Shown here: piece by piece, positions 5,952 through 13,229 of the stretch
Numbering within the stretch: the stretch's first letter is position 1
How the letters are laid out: the number at the start of each line of letters is the position of its first letter
Assembly: GCA_009776905.1 (NCBI GenBank)
Contig: WRMX01000086.1
Span: forward strand, 1 to 13,229
DNA length: 13,229 nt
Source: Oscillospiraceae bacterium
Lineage (GTDB): Bacteria; Bacillota; Clostridia; Oscillospirales; Oscillospiraceae
Direction of reading: 5' to 3'
Notes under the pieces: generated by a model
Told to the model about the DNA's origin: nothing
The model's database searches: none
What the model saw: the letters and a program-made list of their open reading frames with translations, nothing else
Translations under genes and position numbers: made by a program

Positions 5952-8900
5952 CTACTGGGCGCGGCGAGTCCGGCGATCGAGAATGGCGCCGGCGCAGAGG
6001 AATGTCAACGAAGCGGCCATGAGCAACCATGGGAACGCTGCGGCGCCTGTCTTCGGCAGTTCGGCGAGAGGCGGCAGATAGTCAACAAATACCCAGAGAT
6101 CGGTCTCATCGTCCCACATCCAGAAGCCCAGAGGGGGGCTTGCGGGGTCGTTGAATTCCATGAAGAACACGTGTCCGTCGTCATCGAGCTGCGCCAAGAG
6201 GAAATTTTCGGCGGAGTTCATGTTCGGAGGCGCGCTGTGGTCAGAACCGCCCGGCGTAGTCCCATCCGGTTGGCGGCCGTATAGGTCGACCTCGTTGTAG
6301 TCCTCGAGCCTGGTGCCCTCGGGCAGATGGATGTTGTCCGGTATGTCTGCTTGCATGTTTAATCCGTGGCTCGCCTCGTACTCGAGAAGCTCTTCCGGCT
6401 CTTCTTCAAGCGGGGTTGTTGTGAGTCCAACGTCGGTCGTGCCTTGCTCGGGCGTGTTGGACGGAGGCGTGGCCGGCGTGCCGGTGGGGAGCTGTCCTTC
6501 GTCGCCTGTGTCCCCTGCCGGTTGCTGCGTCTGTCCCGGGTTCTGCGGGTTATTGACTTCAAGGTTCCATTTTGCTGTCAGTAGCAGGTCGCTGTTGACG
6601 GGGTCGGTGAATATCCAGAGCTGTTCATTGGGCGCGGTGCCGTAATACCAGCCTAGGAACGTGTGGCCGCTCCACGTGGGGTTGCTCGGCCGCGCCAGCG
6701 TCCCGCCGGCTTCGACGACGACGGTCACGGGGCCTGTGCCGTTCTGCGGGTCGTAGGTGACGGAGTAGCTTTCGACTTCCTCCCATTGCGCGTAGAGGGT
6801 GATGTCGCTGTCAATTCCGCTAATCGTCGTACCGGGTTGATACTGGATTCCCGTGCCGTTCATATGTGTGTTCCAACCGGTGAACTTATACCCTGTTCTA
6901 TATGGGGTTTCTGTTGGCAGCATCAAAATTCCTTCTGTGAGCAGCGATGACGGGACAAGCCCAAGATGTCCATCATTGGCGTTTAGCAACACTAAGTATT
7001 CTTCGGCCGGGTATGTTATGCTTGTTTCGCTCCATAATGCAACAACTTCAACATCTCCTTCGGGCATAACAAACGAAGTTACAGCGCTGCTTTCATTAGC
7101 AAAGACAACAGGTGAGCCTGATGTAGATACTGTCCAGCCAATGAATTTGAAACCGGGTTTGCTGCCTGCACTAATGGTGACTGTATCGTCGGGATGGAAA
7201 TCACCATTTCCGGGAGTGCCTGCTCCGCTGCCTGTAACTGTGACCGTATAAATAGGTTTCCATTGCGCATAGAGCGTAAGATCGGCAACGATGTCTTCCA
7301 CGGTAGTTCCGGGCATATACGAGGTTCCGTTTCCATCAGGATCGGTGTTCCAGCCAATGAACTCGAAACCGGCACGTGTTGGAGGTGCAGATGTGATTGT
7401 ATATTTGCCATTGTCTGCCTCTCCTGCAAGGTATTCTGGACCCGAATTTCCGTCATTCATGTCCAACGTTACTGTCGGCTTTTTCGCCCATACCGCATAT
7501 GCGGTTATGGTATTGCGACCTTCAGAGTCTACAACAAAAAGGAGACTTGGGTCATTCCATTCTGTTTCTTGAGTTATGGTGGCTGAATCTTCCGTTGCCC
7601 ATCCGATGAAGTCATAACCGTCTTTTGTTGGTGCGTCTCCTGTGGCAGCGCTCGGGAGGTAGCCCACATAAGTTTCTTTTTTGCTGACTCTTTCAGTCAT
7701 TGTGCCAGACGTGCCGCCGTTGCTATCAAACAAAATGACTATATAATCGTTTGTTAGGCTATCAATCAGCTCCCAGCCTGCATATAATACCAGCTCGTCA
7801 TCATCAATTACACTTGCAAAGTCCCACGGTTCGCCTGATCCATCGCGGTCTAGGTACCATCCTGTGAATATATAGCCATCATGCGCAGGCGAGTTGAAGT
7901 TTGTCAGCTTTTCGCCGAAATGCTTGTTCGCGTTTGCGTCTGTACCTACTTCATAAAGCTCAGCAGGGCCGTCAAAACAATCATAGAATTTGACGTCGAT
8001 CTCTTTCGCTGTCCACACTGCATAAAGGGTGATATCGTTCAGACCCATTGTCTCAGTCGTACCATCATAATCTGCAACAGTCGAGTATGATGTCTTTGAC
8101 CATCCCACGAACTCGTACCCATATCTTGTAGGAATGTCTGGCGACGACGACGGCAGCGTGCCGATAATCGCGCCTTCGTCTACCTCAATGTGTGTTATAT
8201 CTCCATCCACTGCATCTTCTGCGTTTCTATCAAGAATGACGAGATGCTGCGGCACCGCTCCCATTATTATATTGGAAAAGCGGAACGATGTGAGCGAGCT
8301 ACAGCCATGGCTCTGGTATTCCACATATGGGCCGAAGCCACGCCATTGTCCATTATTGTCGGACAACAGAAGCTCTTTTTCTCCAAAGCGTGCGGTTACT
8401 ACATTCGCACCCTGCAACCCGGGTATGCTCGACGTGATGGCAAAATCATTGTCTGTGAACGTGACGTTGAAGTGCAACAAGCTCGTGCGCTTGCCTTCAG
8501 GAGCGAAGAACTCGCCGGGGTTCGTCAGCGTTCCCACATGCTCGAGAATTTCGCTGTTGTAATAGTATCTGTCAGACCTTGGGGCAAGATGAACGAGAGT
8601 ATTGCCCGGGAGCAGATAATTATCCGAGCCGTCAAGAGCGATTGTTTCGTATATGTATGCGTTGGAAATGCCGTAGTCGATCTCAACTCGGTTGGAATTT
8701 TTCGTGTTGATGCCATCGGGGAATATGAATAAATAATCCTTGGAGTCAACGGTGCCAACATAGATGTCTTTGCCATTCGCGATGTACATATCTTCGCCAT
8801 CAATCACGAAAATGTGGACATCGGTATAAAAGTATCCATCAGCCCAGTCCATATCAGTGCCGAGGCTGTAGTTTCCGTCAGGAAGTACCTGGTTATTCGT

Positions 8901-10721
8901 AAGATGCACCTCGGCAGCGGTTGGGAAGGTGTGTTCGCTCCATGGGTGTTGTTGGTACGCATACCTTTCCCCGGAAACTCTCAGGTTTCCGTTTTCAAAC
9001 TTTATATTGGCCCCGTCGGTTTTGTATATTTGGCCGTTTTGAGTTTTGAAACGCGATCCATCATTGACATATGTGTTAGTTCCGTCTATATATGTCGTTT
9101 TGTATAATATGTTTTTCTTGACATACAGCGAACCGTTTTCCATATATGCGTCTGTTCCGTTGAGCTCATAGAGCCCGGCTTCAATGCCTGCGTAATCATT
9201 TCCGTAGTGTAGGTCTACTAATGTATCATGTGTAAAGTAGTTATGTTCTTCGTTTAAGGCATACGTGGAAATAACGCCAGTCGGCTTCAGCCAGCATAAA
9301 GTATTTCCAAACGCGCTGATTGATTCAATCCACATTGTGTCAGGATCAAATGCGACTGGAGGCGCGTTAAGCAATACCACGCTTCCGGAAACTATCGTGA
9401 AAGAGTCGTTCCAGAAGCTTTCGTATTCGCTGATATTGATTTCTTCCTTTATGAAAAGAGTCCCACTCTCAATGTAGGCGTTGTCGTTATCAAGGACATA
9501 TTCGACGCCGTTTGATGTAACCTTGCTTTCACCAACGACAAAAGAAGCAGCGTACCATCGGCCCGGGCGCCCGACCCAGTACATTTCGTCGCCGGGATCG
9601 ACAAGCGTAGCGGATTTTTCATAGACGCCATCTCTGCTGAACAAGTATTGGTTATTATCGATTGTTACGGAGGGCACATCTTCGATTACTACAGTTGCGC
9701 TGAGCAGCGTGACGTCCGGGTCCTCAATATTGATTTCCATCGGCATTATCATTGACCCGACACGGCTGTCTTCGAGGTGCAAGGGCACATTGTCGTAAAA
9801 CGTCATGTAGCCATCTTCATCGATTTTCACGTCTTCATTATCTACTATTGTTTGGGCAATCGTGTTTCCGTTTTCATCGAATATGACGGCGACCGCAATG
9901 TCGCTGGCGCTTGCTGTATGCCTGAATCCAAGATATTCCGGCGTGCCATCCCCATCTTTGTCGATCAGTACGATGGAGCGTCCATCAATTGCCAGTTCCA
10001 TCTCGGGGAGTAGATTCTGTGATATGCCTTTATTCGTGAATGCCATGACATTCATGTTATCATGTATGTCTTCTGCTTTAACACCGTCCCTGATTTTGTA
10101 CAAGTACATTCGTGCTCCGTCAAAAGAGCCGCCGCCGTAGCTCTCGGGAAAGCCGATGAGCAACACATAGCCGTGTATGTTTCCGGATTCGTCAATGCCT
10201 GCGTTTATAAAAAAGCCGGCCGAGCTTAAGGTATGGGTGTCGATGTTTAGGGCATATACATCGTAGCCAAATGACTTTTCGCCGCCGCTGGTCTCGGGGT
10301 AGAGCAGAAAGTCCGTATAGGCATACTCGCCATAGCCCATAAAAACAATATCGGCGCCACCGTTATCATTATCGATGAGGCTAATGTGTTCCTTGAGGTG
10401 GTGGACGTTACGCCAGGCGCCTGAATTAAGCAGTTCCTTGATCGTCGTGATACTGCCGTTGTTGACTGCTTGGTTTTCGACAATCTCGAAATATGGGCGC
10501 TTTTCGTTGAGAGGGGTTGGAGCCCAAGGCTCGTATCCGCCATCGGTGACGTCATAGTGGTCGTAGACATACCAGTCGTCCCAGTTTGTGATGTCAATGT
10601 CCACGCTGTTGTCCGCGCGCGCGCTTTGCCCTGCGAGGGCGTTCGGGAATATTACGAACGCGATGATGATAAGCGCGAATGCCGCTATTGTGCAGAGTTT
10701 CTTTTTTGTCATCTTTTTCAT
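5952..10721 (-). CDS. Large LPXTG cell-wall-anchored surface protein with FxGW (InlB/List-Bact type) repeats
   Basis: The protein has 1589 residues. It starts at ATG 10721, five to six bases after GGGGGGAG; the upstream in-frame ATG (10850) lacks a ribosome site and would put 43 charged residues before the signal peptide. Residues 1-36 are a Sec signal (MKKMTKKK, hydrophobic stretch, cleavage probably after SARA or ALA). Residues 37-350 contain FG-GAP-like calcium-loop segments such as LIDKDGDGTPEYLGF (252-266) and SLIDNDNGGADIVFMGYGE (114-132). About 414-657 carries a short repeated strand motif (Y-x-x-x-G-x-L-x-V). About 826-1387 contains seven FxGW repeats of the Listeria-Bacteroides type, each ending in TLYAxW or a variant. 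A Pro/Thr/Gly-rich wall-spanning linker (1388-1447) and a last small domain lead to LPKTG (1555-1559), a membrane helix and DRRTRRAQ. Sortase should attach it to peptidoglycan; adhesion is the usual inferred role. It is monocistronic and ends at the terminator at 5732-5770. Confidence 0.93.
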   Translation of the reverse strand: MKKMTKKKLCTIAAFALIIIAFVIFPNALAGQSARADNSVDIDITNWDDWYVYDHYDVTDGGYEPWAPTPLNEKRPYFEIVENQAVNNGSITTIKELLNSGAWRNVHHLKEHISLIDNDNGGADIVFMGYGEYAYTDFLLYPETSGGEKSFGYDVYALNIDTHTLSSAGFFINAGIDESGNIHGYVLLIGFPESYGGGSFDGARMYLYKIRDGVKAEDIHDNMNVMAFTNKGISQNLLPEMELAIDGRSIVLIDKDGDGTPEYLGFRHTASASDIAVAVIFDENGNTIAQTIVDNEDVKIDEDGYMTFYDNVPLHLEDSRVGSMIMPMEINIEDPDVTLLSATVVIEDVPSVTIDNNQYLFSRDGVYEKSATLVDPGDEMYWVGRPGRWYAASFVVGESKVTSNGVEYVLDNDNAYIESGTLFIKEEINISEYESFWNDSFTIVSGSVVLLNAPPVAFDPDTMWIESISAFGNTLCWLKPTGVISTYALNEEHNYFTHDTLVDLHYGNDYAGIEAGLYELNGTDAYMENGSLYVKKNILYKTTYIDGTNTYVNDGSRFKTQNGQIYKTDGANIKFENGNLRVSGERYAYQQHPWSEHTFPTAAEVHLTNNQVLPDGNYSLGTDMDWADGYFYTDVHIFVIDGEDMYIANGKDIYVGTVDSKDYLFIFPDGINTKNSNRVEIDYGISNAYIYETIALDGSDNYLLPGNTLVHLAPRSDRYYYNSEILEHVGTLTNPGEFFAPEGKRTSLLHFNVTFTDNDFAITSSIPGLQGANVVTARFGEKELLLSDNNGQWRGFGPYVEYQSHGCSSLTSFRFSNIIMGAVPQHLVILDRNAEDAVDGDITHIEVDEGAIIGTLPSSSPDIPTRYGYEFVGWSKTSYSTVADYDGTTETMGLNDITLYAVWTAKEIDVKFYDCFDGPAELYEVGTDANANKHFGEKLTNFNSPAHDGYIFTGWYLDRDGSGEPWDFASVIDDDELVLYAGWELIDSLTNDYIVILFDSNGGTSGTMTERVSKKETYVGYLPSAATGDAPTKDGYDFIGWATEDSATITQETEWNDPSLLFVVDSEGRNTITAYAVWAKKPTVTLDMNDGNSGPEYLAGEADNGKYTITSAPPTRAGFEFIGWNTDPDGNGTSYMPGTTVEDIVADLTLYAQWKPIYTVTVTGSGAGTPGNGDFHPDDTVTISAGSKPGFKFIGWTVSTSGSPVVFANESSAVTSFVMPEGDVEVVALWSETSITYPAEEYLVLLNANDGHLGLVPSSLLTEGILMLPTETPYRTGYKFTGWNTHMNGTGIQYQPGTTISGIDSDITLYAQWEEVESYSVTYDPQNGTGPVTVVVEAGGTLARPSNPTWSGHTFLGWYYGTAPNEQLWIFTDPVNSDLLLTAKWNLEVNNPQNPGQTQQPAGDTGDEGQLPTGTPATPPSNTPEQGTTDVGLTTTPLEEEPEELLEYEASHGLNMQADIPDNIHLPEGTRLEDYNEVDLYGRQPDGTTPGGSDHSAPPNMNSAENFLLAQLDDDGHVFFMEFNDPASPPLGFWMWDDETDLWVFVDYLPPLAELPKTGAAAFPWLLMAASLTFLCAGAILDRRTRRAQ
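6561..8246 (-). repeat. Coding region for seven FxGW (InlB B-repeat-like) domains
   Basis: Within the surface protein, FxGW cores occur at about residues 874, 955, 1041, 1124, 1196, 1283 and 1358, spaced roughly 72-87 residues apart: FVGWSK, FTGWYL, FIGWAT, FIGWNT, FIGWTV, FTGWNT and FLGWYY. Most repeats close with (L/A)YAxW. The fourth and sixth (GNGTSYMPGTTV, GTGIQYQPGTTI) are closest to the Flg_new consensus. The DNA is well diverged between copies, so expansion is old rather than recent. Confidence 0.85.
8751..9482 (-). repeat. Coding region for a short degenerate strand-turn repeat
   Basis: In the surface protein residues 414-657 show a recurring motif with two strands around an N-G or S-G turn: NAYIESGTLFIKEE (414-427), DAYMENGSLYVKKN (524-537), NTYVNDGSRFKTQN (549-562), ANIKFENGNLRVSG (571-584), DMYIANGKDIYVGT (644-657). 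Copies are unevenly spaced. The pattern suggests a beta-solenoid-like region; I do not recognise a named family. Confidence 0.5.
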
Positions 10722-10726
10722 TATAT

Positions 10727-10734
10727 CTCCCCCC
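10727..10734 (-). promoter_or_regulatory. Ribosome binding site that fixes the surface-protein start
   Basis: The minus strand reads GGGGGGAG followed by ATATA and the ATG at 10721. No comparable site precedes the upstream in-frame ATG at 10850, so this site decides in favour of the 1589-residue protein. Confidence 0.8.
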
Positions 10735-10742
10735 ATTTTGCC

Positions 10743-10803
10743 GGATTCGTTCCTTGCAGAGGCGAATCCCGCGCTTGCGGGCGGCAGGTTGCCGCCCCTA
10801 CGA
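10743..10803. repeat. Palindrome-rich leader element (REP-like)
   Basis: Several overlapping stems lie in the 5' leader of the surface-protein gene: GGATTCG/CGAATCC (10743-10749/10763-10769), CCCGC/GCGGG (10768-10772/10777-10781) and GGGCGGC/GCCGCCC (10779-10785/10791-10797). The minus-strand look (GTAGGGGCGGCAACC, TGCCGCCCGCAAG) resembles dispersed GC-rich palindromic repeats known from several bacterial genomes. Only one copy is in the window, so dispersal is an inference. Confidence 0.5.
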
Positions 10804-10892
10804 TTTTTTGATTGTGCATACTGCGCTACTTTTATGCGCTTTCTTTTCATAGATATGCAGAAATTTTCGCATATAATGCAATGAAGAGATTG

Positions 10893-10921
10893 ATTTTACT
10901 ATACTTTTGAGGATTTTGCAA
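10893..10921 (-). promoter_or_regulatory. Candidate promoter of the surface-protein gene
   Basis: On the minus strand TTGCAA (plus-strand 10916-10921) is followed after 17 bases by TAAAAT (10893-10898), each with a good match to sigma70 boxes. The start would be near 10886, giving a leader of about 165 bases that contains the palindrome-rich element. The surroundings are AT-rich, so chance matches are possible. Confidence 0.5.
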
Positions 10922-10925
10922 GCAT

Positions 10926-10944
10926 TTTTTCAAATATGTATGCA
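10926..10944. repeat. 19-nt direct repeat, left copy
   Basis: TTTTTCAAATATGTATGCA here is identical to 11147-11165. On the minus strand it encodes C-I-H-I-stop, the exact end of the reductase gene, and so is a duplicated gene tail 221 bases further downstream. Confidence 0.8.
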
Positions 10945-10957
10945 AACAGTTTGTTAC

Positions 10958-11100
10958 ATTTTTAGTTATATTTAATACCCCTGCTACATGACGGACTGTG
11001 TGCCGGTCAAGCAACAGGGGTAGACAATTAATATCTTTTATAAGATGAAGCGGTTCTCATTGAAGCAGGAATCCCGCGACTTTAGTCGTGGGAGGTTCAA
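10958..11100 (+). mobile_element. Possible miniature (PATE-like) IS200/IS605-derived element with an intact right end
   Basis: The right part is diagnostic: GAAT (11069-11072) directly before a 9-bp hairpin CCCGCGACT-TT-AGTCGTGGG (11073-11092, one G-U pair), then AGGTTCAA ending in TCAA at 11097-11100. This is the layout of IS605-type right ends (a GAAT guide, subterminal hairpin and TCAA cleavage site in IS608) and of the 3' part of TnpB omega RNAs. The left end is less certain: TTAC (10954-10957), the IS608-type left cleavage tetranucleotide, precedes a second hairpin TACCCCTG/CAGGGGTA (10976-10983/11015-11022) with an inner TGAC/GTCA stem. If both ends are correct the element is 143 bp and codes for neither TnpA nor TnpB. 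Otherwise it is a solitary decayed right end. Confidence 0.6.
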
Positions 11101-11146
11101 GAATCATGAAACAGAAATTATCCGCATCAAAAGAAGTATAGTTTGC

Positions 11147-11165
11147 TTTTTCAAATATGTATGCA
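11147..11165. repeat. 19-nt direct repeat, right copy (overlaps the end of the reductase gene)
   Basis: This copy is identical to 10926-10944 in the same orientation and includes the last four codons and the stop (TGA, plus-strand 11151-11153) of the reductase gene. The two copies bracket the IS605-like element. Confidence 0.8.
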
Positions 11166-13175
11166 TGCTTGGAATGCTTGGTTGATGGCTTCGGCTATTG
11201 TGGCGATGTTGCGGCAGTCGCCGACGATGTGCACGTTGCTCTCGGGGGCGCAGCGGCGAAGGTCGTCCACCATGCGCCAGCGCTCCTGCATGCCCATGGC
11301 GAGGAGCACCGTGTCGCAGGGCATTTCGCTCAGTTCGCCGGTGATTTGGTTTTTGACGATTATGCTGCCGTCTTTGATCTCAGACAGCGCCGAACTATAA
11401 TGCACCGGGATTTCCTTTGCGCTGAATATATTTAGGAGTTCGAGGGCGACGTTGTTGCTCGCGCTCTCGCGGAGCTTCATTTTGCCATTAGCTTCATCCA
11501 GCATTTCAATGACGGATACTTGCTTGCCGAGGTTCGCGCAGTCCAGGGCGGCTTCGTATCCGACGCCGCCTCCGCCGACGACAACAATGTTTTCACCCAT
11601 TTTCGTCCGCTCTTCCTGCGCGTCGGGGGCCCAGTGGACATGGGGTTTCCTGATGCCGGGTATGCTGTCGGGGATAAGTGGATCGGCGCCGACGGCTATG
11701 ACCAACGCGTTATAATTCTCTGTTTCAAGGATGTCTTTCGTGGCTTCGGTGTTCAGCAATATGCGAGCCCCTTTCTCCGCGCATTGTGCCGCATTGTGCC
11801 GCAGCCATGTAAGGTATTCCTGCATGTCGTTTTTAAACGATGGCTCGGCTGCTCCGACCACGTTTCCGCCGATGCGCGATGATTTTTCATATAATGTCAC
11901 GTCATGGCCACGCGCGATCAGCGTTTCGAGCGATTGCAGCCCTGCCGGGCCGCCGCCGATGACTGCGACTTTTTTCTTTTGCTGCGCTTGCGGGATGACG
12001 CCGTCCCTCAGCTCTGTGGTCATTGTGGCCATCGGGTTGACCGCGCAGTACATCGGTTTCGGCACCCTGTAATGCTTGACGCAGGTGTCGCACCTGATGC
12101 AGGGGCGAACGTCTTCCGGCCTGTTTTCCGCGTATTTGATCGGCATGTCGGGGTCAGCGTGCAGGGGGCGGCACATCGAGACGAAATCCGCCCAGCCGTT
12201 CGATATTATCTCTTCCGCGTATTCGATGTTCATTATCGAACCGACAGTGCTTACTAGCAGGTCGGGGTGCGCTTCTTTGATGTCGCGGGCGTAGTGGACG
12301 TTGAAGCAGCGCTCCATCAGGTAGTTTTGGCACCAGTTGCGGTGGTATGTGAACGGCCCGCGCGGGTCGCTGTGGAGGCCTGCGGACACGTGGAGGATGT
12401 CGATATGGTCTTTCAGGTATCCCGCAAGCTCGATTGTTTCAGCGATATGCATTCCGTCGGGCGCTTCCTCGTCGCCAGAGCATCGATACTCAATTACGAA
12501 GTTTTCGCCGCAATGCTTGCGGATGGATTCGCAGACTTCGATGGCGAAGCGGGCGCGTTTTTCGGTGCTGCCGCCGTATTCGTCCGTGCGTTTGTTGAAT
12601 TTCGGGCTCGTGAACTGCGATATGAGGTTGCCGTGGGCACCATGGACCATGACGATGTCCATGCCGGCTCTTTTCATGCGGCCTGCGGCGCTGCCAAACA
12701 TCTCCACGACTTCGTTGATTTTTTCATGCGTCATTTCTGTCGTGGGGATGGGGGGGCGGTTTGCGTAAGATGCGCGCAATTCCTCGTCTTCGGATATGAA
12801 CGATGATGCCGAATAGCCGACGGGGCCTGTCATAAGCGTTCCTTCGCCTGCATGGTTGATTTCCAAGGATGCGTGGCATCCGAATTGCTTGCACATGTCG
12901 GCATAGAGAGACAGGCCGTATATGAAGTCGTCCTGCCCAAGGTCGAGCTGGTAGCTTTGGTCGTATGTTTCACGGCGGTCGATGGAGCAGTTGCCGAGGC
13001 AGAGCGTAGTTATGCCGCCTCTGGCGAACATGCGGAGCCAGTCGACGAGCTCGCGGGTGACGTAGCCGTCGGGGGTGCTGAGCGTGGGTGTCGCGGGGGC
13101 GAGGAATATGCGGTTTTTGAAGTCGACGCCGCGTATGCGGATGGGGCTGAATACGTGTTTATATCGTGAGTTCAT
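11151..13175 (-). CDS. Old-yellow-enzyme/FadH-type NAD(P)H:flavin ene-reductase (FMN, 4Fe-4S, FAD)
   Basis: The protein has 674 residues, the usual size of the 2,4-dienoyl-CoA reductase/enoate reductase/BaiCD-BaiH group. These enzymes pass hydride from NAD(P)H through FAD, a 4Fe-4S cluster and FMN to an activated C=C bond. Residues 1-350 form the FMN TIM barrel (FSPIRIRGVDFKNRI at 9-23, HGAHGNLISQFTSPKFNKRT at 178-197, DEYGG at 198-202). The cluster cysteines are C359, C362, C365 and C377. An FAD-binding GGGPAG (407-412) and an NAD(P)-binding VVGGGGVG (532-539) follow. Start ATG 13175 has GGGAGG nine bases upstream. Odd points: the cluster spacing is C-x2-C-x2-C, one residue shorter than in FadH, and the position of the FadH proton-donor Tyr (HGY) is Asn (HGN, N183). 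The substrate is unknown; dienoyl-CoA, enoate or steroid/bile-acid enones are all possible. Confidence 0.9.
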   Translation of the reverse strand: MNSRYKHVFSPIRIRGVDFKNRIFLAPATPTLSTPDGYVTRELVDWLRMFARGGITTLCLGNCSIDRRETYDQSYQLDLGQDDFIYGLSLYADMCKQFGCHASLEINHAGEGTLMTGPVGYSASSFISEDEELRASYANRPPIPTTEMTHEKINEVVEMFGSAAGRMKRAGMDIVMVHGAHGNLISQFTSPKFNKRTDEYGGSTEKRARFAIEVCESIRKHCGENFVIEYRCSGDEEAPDGMHIAETIELAGYLKDHIDILHVSAGLHSDPRGPFTYHRNWCQNYLMERCFNVHYARDIKEAHPDLLVSTVGSIMNIEYAEEIISNGWADFVSMCRPLHADPDMPIKYAENRPEDVRPCIRCDTCVKHYRVPKPMYCAVNPMATMTTELRDGVIPQAQQKKKVAVIGGGPAGLQSLETLIARGHDVTLYEKSSRIGGNVVGAAEPSFKNDMQEYLTWLRHNAAQCAEKGARILLNTEATKDILETENYNALVIAVGADPLIPDSIPGIRKPHVHWAPDAQEERTKMGENIVVVGGGGVGYEAALDCANLGKQVSVIEMLDEANGKMKLRESASNNVALELLNIFSAKEIPVHYSSALSEIKDGSIIVKNQITGELSEMPCDTVLLAMGMQERWRMVDDLRRCAPESNVHIVGDCRNIATIAEAINQAFQACIHI

Positions 13176-13229
13176 GGTGTTGTGCCTCCCTTTTGTATGT
13201 TGTTTGTTTGGCGGGAGTGGCGGGGGAGT

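Noticed and set aside
5751..6284. Plus-strand open frame of 177 codons
   Set aside because: It overlaps the terminator and the C-terminal coding region of the surface protein in antisense; Cys/Ala/Gly-rich composition reflects GC-rich DNA, and no ribosome site supports it.
8190..8732. Plus-strand open frame of 180 codons
   Set aside because: It is wholly antisense to the surface-protein gene and shows no protein family features.
10722..10850. N-terminal extension of the surface protein from the ATG at 10850
   Set aside because: It has no ribosome site, would place 43 charged residues before a clean signal peptide, and overlaps a palindromic leader element. The ATG at 10721 has GGGGGGAG at proper spacing.
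10976..11022. Hairpin as terminator of the reductase gene
   Set aside because: On the minus strand it is followed by mixed AT sequence without a U-run. It fits better as the left-end hairpin of the IS605-like element, though this is not certain.
12267..12806. Plus-strand open frame of 179 codons
   Set aside because: It is antisense to the reductase gene, whose frame carries all the conserved motifs; this is a by-product of high GC.
4769..13175. Bile-acid (bai) operon
   Set aside because: An SDR and a BaiCD/BaiH-like reductase are present, but on opposite strands and 5.6 kb apart with a surface-protein gene between them; no CoA ligase, CoA transferase or dehydratase gene is seen.

Overview
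The window looks like a piece of a Gram-positive (Bacillota, most likely Clostridia-type) anaerobe chromosome. The main reasons are a very large sortase-anchored (LPKTG) surface protein with FxGW/InlB-type repeats, purine-rich Shine-Dalgarno sites, a Gram-positive style lipoprotein signal, a clostridial-type FMN/FAD/4Fe-4S ene-reductase, and an end of an IS200/IS605-like element. This is an inference from gene content; no rRNA or marker gene is present.

The left part (about 1-4600) is accessory. It starts with the tail of an unknown gene, followed by a truncated small gene (152-394) that stops where remembered relatives would enter their nuclease-like core. Next is a compact two-gene type IV toxin-antitoxin/abortive-infection (AbiE-type) operon: a winged-helix AbiEi-like antitoxin/regulator (576-1307) and an AbiEii-like nucleotidyltransferase toxin (1312-2355). 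A near-consensus promoter (TTGACA-N17-TACAAT, 481-509) is bracketed by three copies of a TACCATATCGGCA half-site, a convincing autoregulatory operator. A lipoprotein of unknown function follows on the same strand (2430-3515). Converging on it is a HipA-like kinase gene (minus strand, 3674-4564) without a visible HipB partner and with a doubtful 5' end.

The right part (about 4700-13229) is more GC-rich. It holds an NAD-type short-chain dehydrogenase (4769-5563, plus), then three degenerate 58-59 bp tandem repeats that run into a rho-independent terminator serving the minus strand. After these come a 1589-residue LPXTG surface protein (10721-5952, minus) and a 674-residue old-yellow-enzyme/FadH/Bai-like reductase (13175-11151, minus). 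The roughly 430 bp gap between the last two carries a solitary IS200/IS605-like right end (possible miniature PATE-type element), a 19-nt direct repeat that duplicates the last codons of the reductase gene, a promoter, and a palindrome-rich 5' leader for the surface protein.

The AbiE pair and the HipA-like kinase suggest a small defence/dormancy island. The SDR and the ene-reductase are redox enzymes that could act on related carbonyl/enone substrates, but they are on different transcripts and no pathway can be assigned. The most informative items for follow-up are the AbiE operator architecture, the IS605-like solitary end with its flanking repeat, the short-motif repeat of the surface protein, and the altered Fe-S and active-site motifs of the reductase.
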